Below are positions 53,639 to 62,102 of a DNA stretch of 64,000 nucleotides, piece by piece. Positions within the stretch are counted from its first letter, which is position 1. Each line of letters opens with the position of its first letter. Source of the stretch: Paenibacillus pedocola (GTDB taxonomy: Bacteria; Bacillota; Bacilli; Paenibacillales; Paenibacillaceae); assembly GCF_031599675.1 (NCBI RefSeq), contig NZ_CP134223.1:2356001-2420000 (forward strand), given 5' to 3'. The position numbers and the translations under genes are program-made. The notes below the pieces were generated by a model, which was not told where the DNA came from, did no database searches, and saw only the letters and a list, made by a program, of their open reading frames with translations.

Positions 53639-55814
53639 AGTGGGACGTTCTTTCTGTCTGCAAAAAGGCGAATTTCCCTTGCAGACGCTGTAAAATGAGT
53701 TCGGCCTCAGTCTGGCTGGAATTGCTGAGCAGCAGAAGCAGATCTCCATCTGTTCCCATGCCAAGATAATCGGTTTCCCGCAGGGAGGAGTGGAGCTGCT
53801 CAATTTCAACCGTTGAAGCGTTGCGGAGCCCAGTATGCAACAGGGCAAAGTCTGTTCCGATCAGCTCACTTGCATCTTGCTTGCTGGCCAGAATTTCCTG
53901 GAAGGCCTCTGTGCTGAGCACTCTTCTTTCACCACCGTCCACATAACGACGGCTTGCGTCAGCGTCGATATAAGCGTGTGCACGGGAGAGCGAGGATGAG
54001 ATCAGATCCACCACGGTTTTGAACAAATTCTGATAGTAAAGGGTAAAACGGCGGAATTCAACAGCATGAAGGGAGACAACGGCTACCACTTCTCCACGGC
54101 TGACCACGGGGGCGCAGAGCAGAGGTGAATCCGGATCGAGCTCCTTGTTGGCAAACATCTGCTGGTCATAAAGCACGGAGAGCAGATATTCATGTTCACT
54201 GACAGTTATAGAACGCGGAGCTTCAAACGAATCTTTGGCCGAACGTCCGGCCAGACGAAGGTAGTTTCTGTGCTTGTTGACCGTGTAAATGGTTACTTCG
54301 TCAGTCCGCATAATACTCTCGAGTACCCCGATTGCCGAAAGGAAGATCCGCTCGGGCTCCAGACTGTCAAGCTCTCGGGTTATCGTATGGATTTTGCCAA
54401 AACTGTCTTCGGTAGTGAGAATTTGCTGCTGCAGTTCCTCTTTAACCGAACGGGTCTCTTCATAGACTTCATACAGAAAAGAGTATTTCTCGGTGGCCTG
54501 CTGCAGTTTCTCTTCAGTATTGCTCAGCCGGGTAGTGCGCCGTTCAACACTATACCCGACAACGAGACCAATCAGCAGATAAAGGGCGACTTGAAAGAAC
54601 AGCGTGGAATCGTACATCAGCGACACCAGGTCCCGGCCGTTTTCGGTCTGCTCCACGACAAAAAACACAATCGAGAGCAGGACAGCCAGCATGGATTGGC
54701 GGCTTCCGTAGAAGACTCCCATTACAATTATGTAGACCAGCTTGAAATCCACCCCGGCATAATCTGTACGTTCCAGTGCTTCGCTAAGCCCGTATACAGC
54801 CGCAAAAGCAAGAAGATTTTCTATGTATGGCAAGAATGTTTTCGAGCGGCTGCGAAGCCGGGAAGACTTAACTGCAGCAGGCTTAAGTACTGGAGCAGTT
54901 TCTTGTTCCTTGATGTTTCGATCGTACATTCTCTGCAGACCGGTCCGCAGATTGTATTTCGGAGCCCAGTCGAGTTCGCGGCAAATCCGGCGGTTGTCAA
55001 GGCTGGAACGGTAAATATCGCCTTCAGCTCGCGGACCGTAACTAACGCCTGAGTCACCATATAATTGTTGAAGCTCCTTAATGAGATCGTTGACTGAATT
55101 CTCAGTACAGGTTGAAAGGTTGTACACGCCGTTCAGTGAAGAATAGGAAGCACGGTAAATGGCGTCAGCTACATCTTCTACATAAATGAAATCGCGTGTC
55201 TGGCTGCCGTCACCGTTGACGGAGATTGGCTGCTTGTCCATCATCTTATTGATAAAAATAGATACGACTCCACCTTCGCCGCTGCTGCCTTGACGGGGAC
55301 CATATACATTAGAGAAGCGGAAGCACAGTGTATTCAGGCCGTACATTTCCATCCATTTGGCGCAGTAGGTCTCACCAATCATTTTGTTGATACCATAGGG
55401 AGAGATAGGTTCGAGAGAGGAGGTCTCAGGAATTGGCAGCTCATCCGTTGCCCCATATACGGCGGCCGAGGAGGCGAAAATGAATTTTTCAACTCCGTAA
55501 CGGCTAGCCAGCGTCAGAATATTGGTGAGCCCGAGTACGTTGGAACTGGCATCCTTTACAGGATCTTTGAGCGAGGTGGATACACTGACTTGTGCCGCCA
55601 GATGTACGACCGTATCAAACCGGTTGGTGCGGAACACCTCTTCACAGTTTGCATCACCGACAGAAAGAATGTAGCTTTTATGTTTAAAATCAATATTTTG
55701 CTTGTTTCCCGATGACATATTGTCGATAATATAAACGTCGTAGCCCTCTTTGTGAAACCTTTCAGCTACAAAGGAGCCGATAAAGCCATAACCGCCGGTA
55801 ATGAGTACTTTCAT
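53631..55814 (-). CDS. pelD: Epimerase-PelD fusion, c-di-GMP receptor
   Basis: 727 residues. Residues 1-~310: NAD-dependent SDR sugar epimerase (GGYGFIGSF; SSA at 115-117; Y140-x3-K144), like UDP-GlcNAc 4-epimerase PelX. ~328-440: four membrane helices and a coiled coil. ~470-610: GAF domain. ~620-727: degenerate GGDEF domain with the I-site R679-E-T-D682, five residues, then TDGDL (688-692) in place of GGDEF. PelD is the c-di-GMP receptor that activates Pel synthesis; the preserved RxxD means it can probably bind c-di-GMP. First gene of the operon; the epimerase part probably supplies UDP-GalNAc. Confidence 0.9.
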   Translation of the reverse strand: MKVLITGGYGFIGSFVAERFHKEGYDVYIIDNMSSGNKQNIDFKHKSYILSVGDANCEEVFRTNRFDTVVHLAAQVSVSTSLKDPVKDASSNVLGLTNILTLASRYGVEKFIFASSAAVYGATDELPIPETSSLEPISPYGINKMIGETYCAKWMEMYGLNTLCFRFSNVYGPRQGSSGEGGVVSIFINKMMDKQPISVNGDGSQTRDFIYVEDVADAIYRASYSSLNGVYNLSTCTENSVNDLIKELQQLYGDSGVSYGPRAEGDIYRSSLDNRRICRELDWAPKYNLRTGLQRMYDRNIKEQETAPVLKPAAVKSSRLRSRSKTFLPYIENLLAFAAVYGLSEALERTDYAGVDFKLVYIIVMGVFYGSRQSMLAVLLSIVFFVVEQTENGRDLVSLMYDSTLFFQVALYLLIGLVVGYSVERRTTRLSNTEEKLQQATEKYSFLYEVYEETRSVKEELQQQILTTEDSFGKIHTITRELDSLEPERIFLSAIGVLESIMRTDEVTIYTVNKHRNYLRLAGRSAKDSFEAPRSITVSEHEYLLSVLYDQQMFANKELDPDSPLLCAPVVSRGEVVAVVSLHAVEFRRFTLYYQNLFKTVVDLISSSLSRAHAYIDADASRRYVDGGERRVLSTEAFQEILASKQDASELIGTDFALLHTGLRNASTVEIEQLHSSLRETDYLGMGTDGDLLLLLSNSSQTEAELILQRLQGKFAFLQTERTSHYA

Positions 55815-55946
55815 CGGTTTGCCCCTTCCTATGATTATTTGTAAATATTCTCAATCTATTAAATTGATATTATACATGAACAAGGACTTTTAGGCTATTT
55901 AAATTGTGTTTTTTTTCTAATTTTTAACAACGAAAGGTAGAGAGTC
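55815..55946. promoter_or_regulatory. Divergent promoter region of the Pel cluster
   Basis: 132 A+T-rich bases between the epimerase-PelD gene (minus) and the DUF4832 gene (plus). It includes ATTATAC-like -10 candidates (e.g. TATTATAC near 55868-55875) but I could not assign complete promoters. Confidence 0.4.
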
Positions 55947-57347
55947 ATGCGTATAAAGTCCCAAAAACTCCTTCTGAAGATTTCAAAGCTGTGTGCGATT
56001 TTCCTGTGTTGCCAAAGTACAATCAGCGCGGCAATGGCAGAGCCGGCACTAGCTGTGAACTATCCTGTCGAAATCGGAGCAGTATTGAACAATCCGTATA
56101 CCGGATTTGTAGCAGATGCCCGTGATATTGAGAGGGTCAAGCAGAAGGTCACCCTTGTTCATGCTAATTTAACATGGAGGGATTTGGAGCCCGAAGAGGG
56201 AGTCTACGATTTTGCCGCCATTGAAGAGAAATTTAATTTCAGTTATTGGAAGAATTACGGTGCGCGAATTGTACTTCGGGTGGTGCTGGATTATCCGGGG
56301 ACGGAGAGTCATATGGACATACCTGACTGGCTTTACGAAAAAATAGGCGAAAAGGGCACATGGTACAACTCGGATTATGGTATGGGCTTCAGTCCTGAAT
56401 ATAACAGCCCGGATTTAATTGCCGCCCACAAGAAACTGATTGCCGAACTTGCGAGCCGTTACAACAAAGATCCCTTTATTGCTTTTATTCAGCTTGGAAG
56501 CATAGGACACTGGGGTGAATGGCATACGATGGACAGCGGCCCGGGTTATATTCCTTTCCCGGTCCGCCAAGTGACCGATCAATACATTGCACCTTATGTG
56601 CAGTCCTTCACGAACAAACTGCTGCTAATGCGGCGGCCTACCCAAGCTGCCGCTAAATATGGAATGGGGCTGTACAATGACGCTTTTGGCAAACATGAAT
56701 CCACTATTAACGGGTTTCTAGATTGGTACACCAACGGTTATACCTCCTGGCTGACCCGGGAAGAAGAACCGGCAATGCCCGACTTCTGGACAACTGCGCC
56801 AAGCGGAGGCGAGTTCTCAGATCCGGAGCGGTATCTCCAGAATTCTACTATTACTGAATCACTTACCCAGGCCAAACTTACACATGTTTCCTGGCTGGGA
56901 CCGGCCGCTCCGTGGTATCTGGAACCAGGCGGGACAATGCAGGGCAATATTGATAAGTTTCTGAAATCAATCGGCTATCGCTTTGTTATTCAGAAAGCAG
57001 TTTACGAGAAAGAAAGAAAGCCGGGTGAGACATTACATGTCCGGCTGATCGCTGTTAATCGTGGCAACGCTCCTTTTTATTTCAAATGGCCGCTGGAAAT
57101 TTCGTTGGTCAACACATTGGGCGAAGTTGAAGCAACCGTACGCAGCTCCACCGATATCCGTAAATGGCAGCCCGGGACCTCCAACGCCACTGTCTATCTC
57201 GCATTGCCAAAAAGTCTTGCCGCGGGTAAATATAGCGTCCAGTTCGCCATTCTTGATCCGGATACCGGAAATCCGGGTGTCGATTTCGCCATTCAGGGCC
57301 GCCAGAAGGACGGGCGGTATCTTCTGGGTACTCTCCTGGTTAAGTGA
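55947..57347 (+). CDS. Secreted DUF4832 protein (glycosidase-like)
   Basis: 466 residues: signal peptide (~1-32), then a TIM-barrel-like domain with LTWRDLEPEEGVYDFAAIEE and GSIGHWGEWHTMD (candidate catalytic E191), and a C-terminal DUF4832 beta domain (~residues 350-466). The region resembles bacterial glycoside hydrolases of unassigned specificity. It is divergent from the Pel operon, which lacks a PelA hydrolase domain, so this may be the missing secreted hydrolase; that is inference. GAAAGGTAGAGAG lies before the ATG. Confidence 0.75.
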   Translation: MRIKSQKLLLKISKLCAIFLCCQSTISAAMAEPALAVNYPVEIGAVLNNPYTGFVADARDIERVKQKVTLVHANLTWRDLEPEEGVYDFAAIEEKFNFSYWKNYGARIVLRVVLDYPGTESHMDIPDWLYEKIGEKGTWYNSDYGMGFSPEYNSPDLIAAHKKLIAELASRYNKDPFIAFIQLGSIGHWGEWHTMDSGPGYIPFPVRQVTDQYIAPYVQSFTNKLLLMRRPTQAAAKYGMGLYNDAFGKHESTINGFLDWYTNGYTSWLTREEEPAMPDFWTTAPSGGEFSDPERYLQNSTITESLTQAKLTHVSWLGPAAPWYLEPGGTMQGNIDKFLKSIGYRFVIQKAVYEKERKPGETLHVRLIAVNRGNAPFYFKWPLEISLVNTLGEVEATVRSSTDIRKWQPGTSNATVYLALPKSLAAGKYSVQFAILDPDTGNPGVDFAIQGRQKDGRYLLGTLLVK

Positions 57348-57489
57348 AAATTAGGGGCCAGTTTAACAATATTGCAACAAATTCCTTTACACTTTTCATA
57401 CATAACTTCGGAGAGTAGTTAATAATCCGCTCCTACAATGAGTGAATGAGTAGAATTGCTCACATGAATCCGAGGGGTTGTATGAAGGG

Positions 57490-59316
57490 ATGATAAGCTT
57501 GAAAAGAAATAGGCTGCACTTATCTATGAAATGGAAGCTGATCCTTAGCTTTACGGCAATCTCACTTATCTTTTTGGGGGTTGCACTGCTTCAGGGACAG
57601 AAGATTAATCAGGTGGAGCAATCGATGGAACGGCAGAAGACCGAGATGGAAAAAAGAATCACTGTCTCCACTGTCACCCAGCTGCTGCAGGAGCTGAACA
57701 GTCTGGAGACTTCACTGGCCGAATCCAGTGACGCAGAGCTGGCCGTGCCGTTTAAGGATAAGCAGCAGCAGCTTGCGGCAGCTATAGCCAAAGTCGATTT
57801 TGACAAGGGAACCTCCGCGTGGACAGATCTGCAGCAGCTGCGAACTGAAGCGGATGAATATACAGGTTATGTAAATGAGTTGGTAAAAACGCTGGAGGAT
57901 ACCGATCTGGATCCGCTGACTGTCCTGGAGCAGATTGACGGCCTCCATACGCAGGCGCTTGCACTGAATCAAACGCTGCTGGAGCGGAATGCGAAGCTGT
58001 ATACGGCAGCAGCGGATAATGCGGAACAGGCGCAGGCGCATTCTTTTACATTGCTGGACCATACCGTATCCATCGTTATGTATGCTGCAATCGCCGTATT
58101 CGTGTTCACGCTGGTACTGGCCCTGCTGCTGATCCGTTCGTTCCTGTCTCCGGTGGACAAGCTGCAGGCTGCGCTGCGTAAAATCGCCGAAGGCGATCTG
58201 CGCCAGCAGATCAATTCACCGTATAATGATGAGCTGGGACGGTTGAGCTTCCATTTTGACCATATGGTCACGCGGGTCCGCGAGATGCTGCGCCAGACGG
58301 TGCAGGTAGCCTCAACGCTGGCCGATTACTCCCAGTCCTTTCAGCAGTCTTCATCGGTTACTGCCCATACCAATCAAGATATCGTCAAGACCATTCAGGA
58401 AATTTCGGTGGGTGCGGATCAGCAGGCCGTTCAGTCTGAACAGAGTGCACTATTGCTGCAGGAGCTGGAGCGGGAAGTGGCGGAGATTACGGATTATACC
58501 GATGTTATGCTTGCGACAAGCCAGAGCGCTGACCAGAATGCACGCAAAGGCTCGGAAACCATCAGTGAGCTGCAGCGCAAATCACAGAAGTCCCGCACTT
58601 CCATCGGCAAGGTGTATCAGGCACTTGAGAAGCTGGTGGAGCAGTCCGGAGATATTTCGCGGATTACGAATTCCATCACAGAGATTTCCAAGCAGACCAA
58701 TATCCTCTCCCTGAATGCGGCAATTGAAGCGGCCCGGGCAGGGGCGGCTGGGAAAGGCTTCGGGGTGATAGCAGATGAAGTCCGGCATTTATCGGTACAG
58801 ACAAGCGATTCCTCGATTCTGATCAGCCGGATTATCGGGGAGCTGCAGGAGAGCATGGCCGACTTTGAAGCATACATGCTGGAATCGAAAAAAAGCCTGG
58901 AGGAGCAGGATACCCAGGTTGCGGAAACCCTTGCTTCCTTCACGGCAATTGACGATTCGATAGCTGGCATCAGCCGGCAGATCGGACAAATTCACAGTAA
59001 GGTGGAGCAGACCCGGAAGATCAATTCACGGCTGGGTGAATCGATCCACTCGGTAGCATCCGTAGCTGAGCAGACAGCGGCGGGCGTTCAGGAAGTGAAT
59101 GCCTCCAGCACACAGCAGGATCAGGCCATTCACGATATCGCCCGCCAGGCGTTGGAGATTAGTGAAATTTCGCGGCGGCTGTTCAAGGAAATCAATGTGT
59201 TCAAGATTGAGGAGGGTCAAACTGCGAACCCCGGCGGCGGACAGCTGCTGGCAATGAACGACGCCCGGAAGCAGCCGGAGGAGACAAGCGTACCGTTACT
59301 CGCGATGGCTGAGTGA
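57490..59316 (+). CDS. Methyl-accepting chemotaxis protein
   Basis: 608 residues: membrane helix (~12-32), extracellular ~155-residue four-helix sensor region, second helix (~190-212), HAMP (~213-265), and a signalling domain with the hairpin tip [20 protein letters not shown] and [12 protein letters not shown]. No CheB/R-docking pentapeptide. Ligand unknown. Start uncertain: ATG 57490 (AAGGG directly upstream) or TTG 57499 (AAGGGA eight bases upstream); both near the first helix. Its 3' end overlaps the SDR gene (minus) by 21 bases. Confidence 0.9.
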   Translation: MISLKRNRLHLSMKWKLILSFTAISLIFLGVALLQGQKINQVEQSMERQKTEMEKRITVSTVTQLLQELNSLETSLAESSDAELAVPFKDKQQQLAAAIAKVDFDKGTSAWTDLQQLRTEADEYTGYVNELVKTLEDTDLDPLTVLEQIDGLHTQALALNQTLLERNAKLYTAAADNAEQAQAHSFTLLDHTVSIVMYAAIAVFVFTLVLALLLIRSFLSPVDKLQAALRKIAEGDLRQQINSPYNDELGRLSFHFDHMVTRVREMLRQTVQVASTLADYSQSFQQSSSVTAHTNQDIVKTIQEISVGADQQAVQSEQSALLLQELEREVAEITDYTDVMLATSQSADQNARKGSETISELQRKSQKSRTSIGKVYQALEKLVEQSGDISRITNSITEISKQTNILSLNAAIEAARAGAAGKGFGVIADEVRHLSVQTSDSSILISRIIGELQESMADFEAYMLESKKSLEEQDTQVAETLASFTAIDDSIAGISRQIGQIHSKVEQTRKINSRLGESIHSVASVAEQTAAGVQEVNASSTQQDQAIHDIARQALEISEISRRLFKEINVFKIEEGQTANPGGGQLLAMNDARKQPEETSVPLLAMAE

Positions 59317-60189
59317 GGCATGAAGCCGGGCGACAAGCTCCGGCAGCCATTCGGCAAGAGACAGGAAGGTGAAGCCCGCTGAGCGGGCTTTTGTTGTATC
59401 CATAACCCAAGACTCTTCAATACCGAAAGGAGACATATCCTCTTGGGCTGTTGCGCTTAGCGTGATGGCCTGCTTCCCTGTAACAGTTTCGATCATCGAG
59501 AGAATATCCCGGATGGCTATTGCACCGTCTGAGCAGGCATTCACGGGTCCGGTCAACGAGGAGAGGCCCAGCCAGTAAAGGAAGTCCGCAGCCTCATTGG
59601 AACGGATGAACGATATCAGGGCATCCGGATTCGGAAGCCCGACCGGCTTGCCGCCAGCGATATGCTCGATGTGAAAATGCAGCCGCCGCGTATAATCATC
59701 CGTCCCTAGGACGATCGGAAAGCGGACGGCCGCCACGGGAAAAGCATTCTGTTTCAGCAGCACCGTCTCAGCCAGTCTTTTGCCTTCCTGATAACTGAAG
59801 TCCTCTCTGGAACCCAGCCGCAGGGGATAGGTCTCAGGGTCAAAGTCCGATTCACTCAGCATTTCCGGTCTTGGATCGTATACGGATAAGCTGGAGGTCA
59901 GAATGTATCGCCCCGCGGTGTCCGCAAAAATCCTGGCCGCAGCGGATGCATCATCGGGTGAGTAGCAGATATTGTCATAGACGACATCAAAGTGCAGGCC
60001 ATGCACTGCCGCGGCCAGCGCCTCTGTATCCGAACGGTCAACAGTTAACCGGGTCACCTGATCGCCGAAATCATCCTCCGCCAAGCCCCTGGTCAGTATA
60101 GTCACCTGTGTATTGTCCTCCTGAAGCAGCCGTTTCACCAGCCGCTTGCCAAAAAAACGGGTTCCCCCGAGCACAAGTATGTTCCTCAT
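59296..60189 (-). CDS. NAD-dependent epimerase/dehydratase-like protein
   Basis: 297 residues. [20 protein letters not shown] is the dinucleotide loop (GGTRFFG); active-site YQEGKR (YxxxK) is preserved; the middle segment [17 protein letters not shown] fits. It is a short-chain reductase of the NAD-dependent epimerase type; substrate unknown. Its start is 27 bases after the sigma factor stop on the same strand, so the two are probably an operon. The 3' end overlaps the chemoreceptor gene. Confidence 0.85.
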   Translation of the reverse strand: MRNILVLGGTRFFGKRLVKRLLQEDNTQVTILTRGLAEDDFGDQVTRLTVDRSDTEALAAAVHGLHFDVVYDNICYSPDDASAAARIFADTAGRYILTSSLSVYDPRPEMLSESDFDPETYPLRLGSREDFSYQEGKRLAETVLLKQNAFPVAAVRFPIVLGTDDYTRRLHFHIEHIAGGKPVGLPNPDALISFIRSNEAADFLYWLGLSSLTGPVNACSDGAIAIRDILSMIETVTGKQAITLSATAQEDMSPFGIEESWVMDTTKARSAGFTFLSLAEWLPELVARLHASLSHRE

Positions 60190-60216
60190 CGTTCTACCTC
60201 CTTTAATATTTTCCTG

Positions 60217-60954
60217 TTAGGCAGCCATCCGCAGTCCGGAATAGATGACGGTGCTGCTTGCGGTGGAGCGGCTTCCCGCATGCAGAGCCTGCACAGCGGC
60301 TGTGCTGACCGCCATAGTGAGCTCTGCTGCTTGGTCCTGGCGCAGCAGTTCCAGTATGACGGGAATCTGCCCCTCTTCATAAGCATCCGCCAGCGCAGCC
60401 AGCAGCAGCCTGAAATCGGCGTCAGGCGGGAGGGCAGGCCCATCCGCGGCCAGCTCCTTCCGCACAGCTTCGAGCGCTTGCCGCGCCCGGTATAGCGCAG
60501 CTTTGACCGCCCCCTCTGAGGTGTCCAGCTGAACTGCAGCTTCGTTTGCAGAGTAGCCGAGCACATCACGCAGCAGGAATGCCATCCGCTGAAGTGGCGA
60601 CAGATGTTTGATCAAGGCCTGAAAAGCTGTTTCGATCTCTGAAAGACTGCTCTGCACGGCGGCAGCTTCTGCCGGATTCCGTTCGCGTCCCATGACGCGT
60701 GCTAAGGAAGCCTTGCGCCGGACGGTATCGATCCAGGTATTCTTAGCAATCCGCAGCAGCAGGGCTTCCGGATTGGGGCTTGCGGAGAATTTTCCATAGC
60801 TGAGCACCTTCGTCCAGGTGTCTTGGGCTAAATCTTCAGCCTCATGTCCGGAGCGGGTAAGCGCCAGACAGTAGCGGTTTAGCGCAGCTCTAAGCAACTG
60901 CAGGCTGTGGTCATCCTCAAGCCTTAGGGTGCTGTATTCTTCAAGGATCATCAT
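60217..60954 (-). CDS. ECF-type RNA polymerase sigma factor
   Basis: 245 residues: sigma-70 region 2 (~30-95, EAEDLAQDTWTKVL, then IAKNTWIDTVRRK) and region 4 (~110-170, LSPLQRMAFLLRDVLGYSAN, then EGAVKAALYRARQAL), and a ~75-residue C-terminal extension after the DNA-binding part. No anti-sigma gene is next to it, so the extension may have a regulatory role. Start: ATG 60954 with AAGGAG ten bases upstream; GTG 60960 is an alternative. Followed by the SDR gene and divergent from clpP. Confidence 0.88.
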   Translation of the reverse strand: MMILEEYSTLRLEDDHSLQLLRAALNRYCLALTRSGHEAEDLAQDTWTKVLSYGKFSASPNPEALLLRIAKNTWIDTVRRKASLARVMGRERNPAEAAAVQSSLSEIETAFQALIKHLSPLQRMAFLLRDVLGYSANEAAVQLDTSEGAVKAALYRARQALEAVRKELAADGPALPPDADFRLLLAALADAYEEGQIPVILELLRQDQAAELTMAVSTAAVQALHAGSRSTASSTVIYSGLRMAA

Positions 60955-61135
60955 GCTCACACAACTCCTTTTCAGCCATTTCTTTTGTATATTCCCTTAT
61001 TATATAAACGAACAGCCCTCATTAAAAGATACGCGGCTTCTGCAGCTGTTTTTGTTGGCTTGGTTCCGTATCCTTTGCCGGCCCTGATCCGTTTACAGGG
61101 TATCAAATCTAGTTACATCCCAGGAGGTAAGGATC

Positions 61136-61717
61136 ATGAGTATAATCCCCTATGTAATTGAACAGACGAGCAGAGGCGAACGGTCTTATGACATTTATTC
61201 GCGGCTGCTGAAGGACCGGATTGTATTTGTCGGTGCGGCGATCGATGATCAGCTGGCGAACAGCATTATTGCCCAGCTTCTATACCTTGCGGCGGAAGAA
61301 CCCGATAAGGATATCCAAATGTTTATTAACAGTCCAGGAGGTTCAACTACCGCAGGGTTCGGAATTTATGATACGATGCAGGTAATCAAACCGCAGGTCA
61401 GCACGATATGCACCGGTTTTGCGGCTTCCTTCGCCTCACTGCTGCTGCTGGCCGGAGCCCCCGGCAAAAGATTCGCGCTGCCGAGCAGTGAAATTATGAT
61501 CCACCAGCCGCATGGCGGTGCACAGGGGCAGGCCAGCGATATTGCCATCAGCGCCAAACGGATATTGCAGATTAGGGAAAAGGTCGTGCAGATTACTGCG
61601 GACCGGACCGGTCAGCCGGCAGAGAAGATCGCGAAGGATATGGACCGGGATTATTTCATGTCCGCGGATGAGGCAATGACATACGGCATTATCGACAAAG
61701 TAATCACGAACCTATAA
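61136..61717 (+). CDS. clpP: ClpP-family protease (paralogue)
   Basis: 193 residues. Catalytic triad S98 (GFAASFAS), H123 (IMIHQPHGG) and D172 (MDRDYFMS) match canonical ClpP positions exactly. Compared with housekeeping ClpP, the usual GMAASMGA segment is GFAASFAS and the hydrophobic run after it (LLLLAG) is longer, so it is probably a second ClpP rather than the main one. Works as a tetradecamer with Clp ATPases. GGAGGTAAGG precedes the ATG. It is divergent from the sigma factor and followed by a small gene 19 bases on. Confidence 0.92.
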   Translation: MSIIPYVIEQTSRGERSYDIYSRLLKDRIVFVGAAIDDQLANSIIAQLLYLAAEEPDKDIQMFINSPGGSTTAGFGIYDTMQVIKPQVSTICTGFAASFASLLLLAGAPGKRFALPSSEIMIHQPHGGAQGQASDIAISAKRILQIREKVVQITADRTGQPAEKIAKDMDRDYFMSADEAMTYGIIDKVITNL

Positions 61718-61736
61718 GTGAAGGAGCGGATGAACC

Positions 61737-61943
61737 ATGCTGGCAGATTTGAAAGGGCAGAAAGTCGCAGTGCATTTTCTGGATGGTACGAGTGTAAGGG
61801 ACGGTGTGCTGGAAGAGCTTGACGAGCGCTTCGTGAAATACCGGACAGAATATCAGGTGCTCTACATTCCGATCACCTCAATTCGTGCAGTAGCGCTAGA
61901 GACCAAGGAGCGCGAGCGGCCACGGGTCGGCTTCGGACAGTAA
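61737..61943 (+). CDS. Small conserved-looking protein downstream of clpP, 68 aa
   Basis: 68 residues, with GQKVAVHFLDGTSVRDGVLE and VLYIPITSIRAVAL; the pattern of short beta strands is like Sm/Hfq-type barrels, but I cannot assign a family. It lies 19 bases after clpP with its own AAGGAGCGG site, so probably co-transcribed and coupled in function. A terminator follows. It may be a regulator or adaptor, which is only suggested by position. Confidence 0.75.
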   Translation: MLADLKGQKVAVHFLDGTSVRDGVLEELDERFVKYRTEYQVLYIPITSIRAVALETKERERPRVGFGQ

Positions 61944-61974
61944 CGGTCTGGCGGCCGGTAACAAACTCAGATTC

Positions 61975-62016
61975 AAGGACTATTTCCAGGCCAAAGGGCG
62001 GGAATAGTCCTTTTTA
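61975..62016 (+). terminator. Rho-independent terminator
   Basis: AAGGACTATT (61975-61984) pairs with AATAGTCCTT (62003-62012), then TTTTT. Ends the clpP operon. Confidence 0.85.
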
Positions 62017-62037
62017 GCGTACACCAGGGCATTGCCA

Positions 62038-62054
62038 TTGATAATGATTATCAA
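62038..62054. promoter_or_regulatory. Fur box
   Basis: TTGATAATGATTATCAA is a perfect palindrome containing TGATAAT-G-ATTATCA, the 7-1-7 Fur consensus. It lies 48 bases before the AraC-type regulator start. Confidence 0.85.
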
Positions 62055-62102
62055 TTATACTGAAATCACTTATAAGAGTATGTACATGGTGGTGGTAAGG
62101 TT

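Noticed and set aside
54192..55052. Plus-strand frame of 286 codons opposite the epimerase-PelD gene
   Set aside because: Shadow frame with low-complexity, cysteine- and phenylalanine-rich translation.
44947..55814. Alternative reading of the cluster as a Wzx/Wzy capsule or a cellulose operon
   Set aside because: There is no polymerase of Wzy type, no BcsA-type synthase and no Wzz/kinase pair; PelF, PelG and PelD features fit better.
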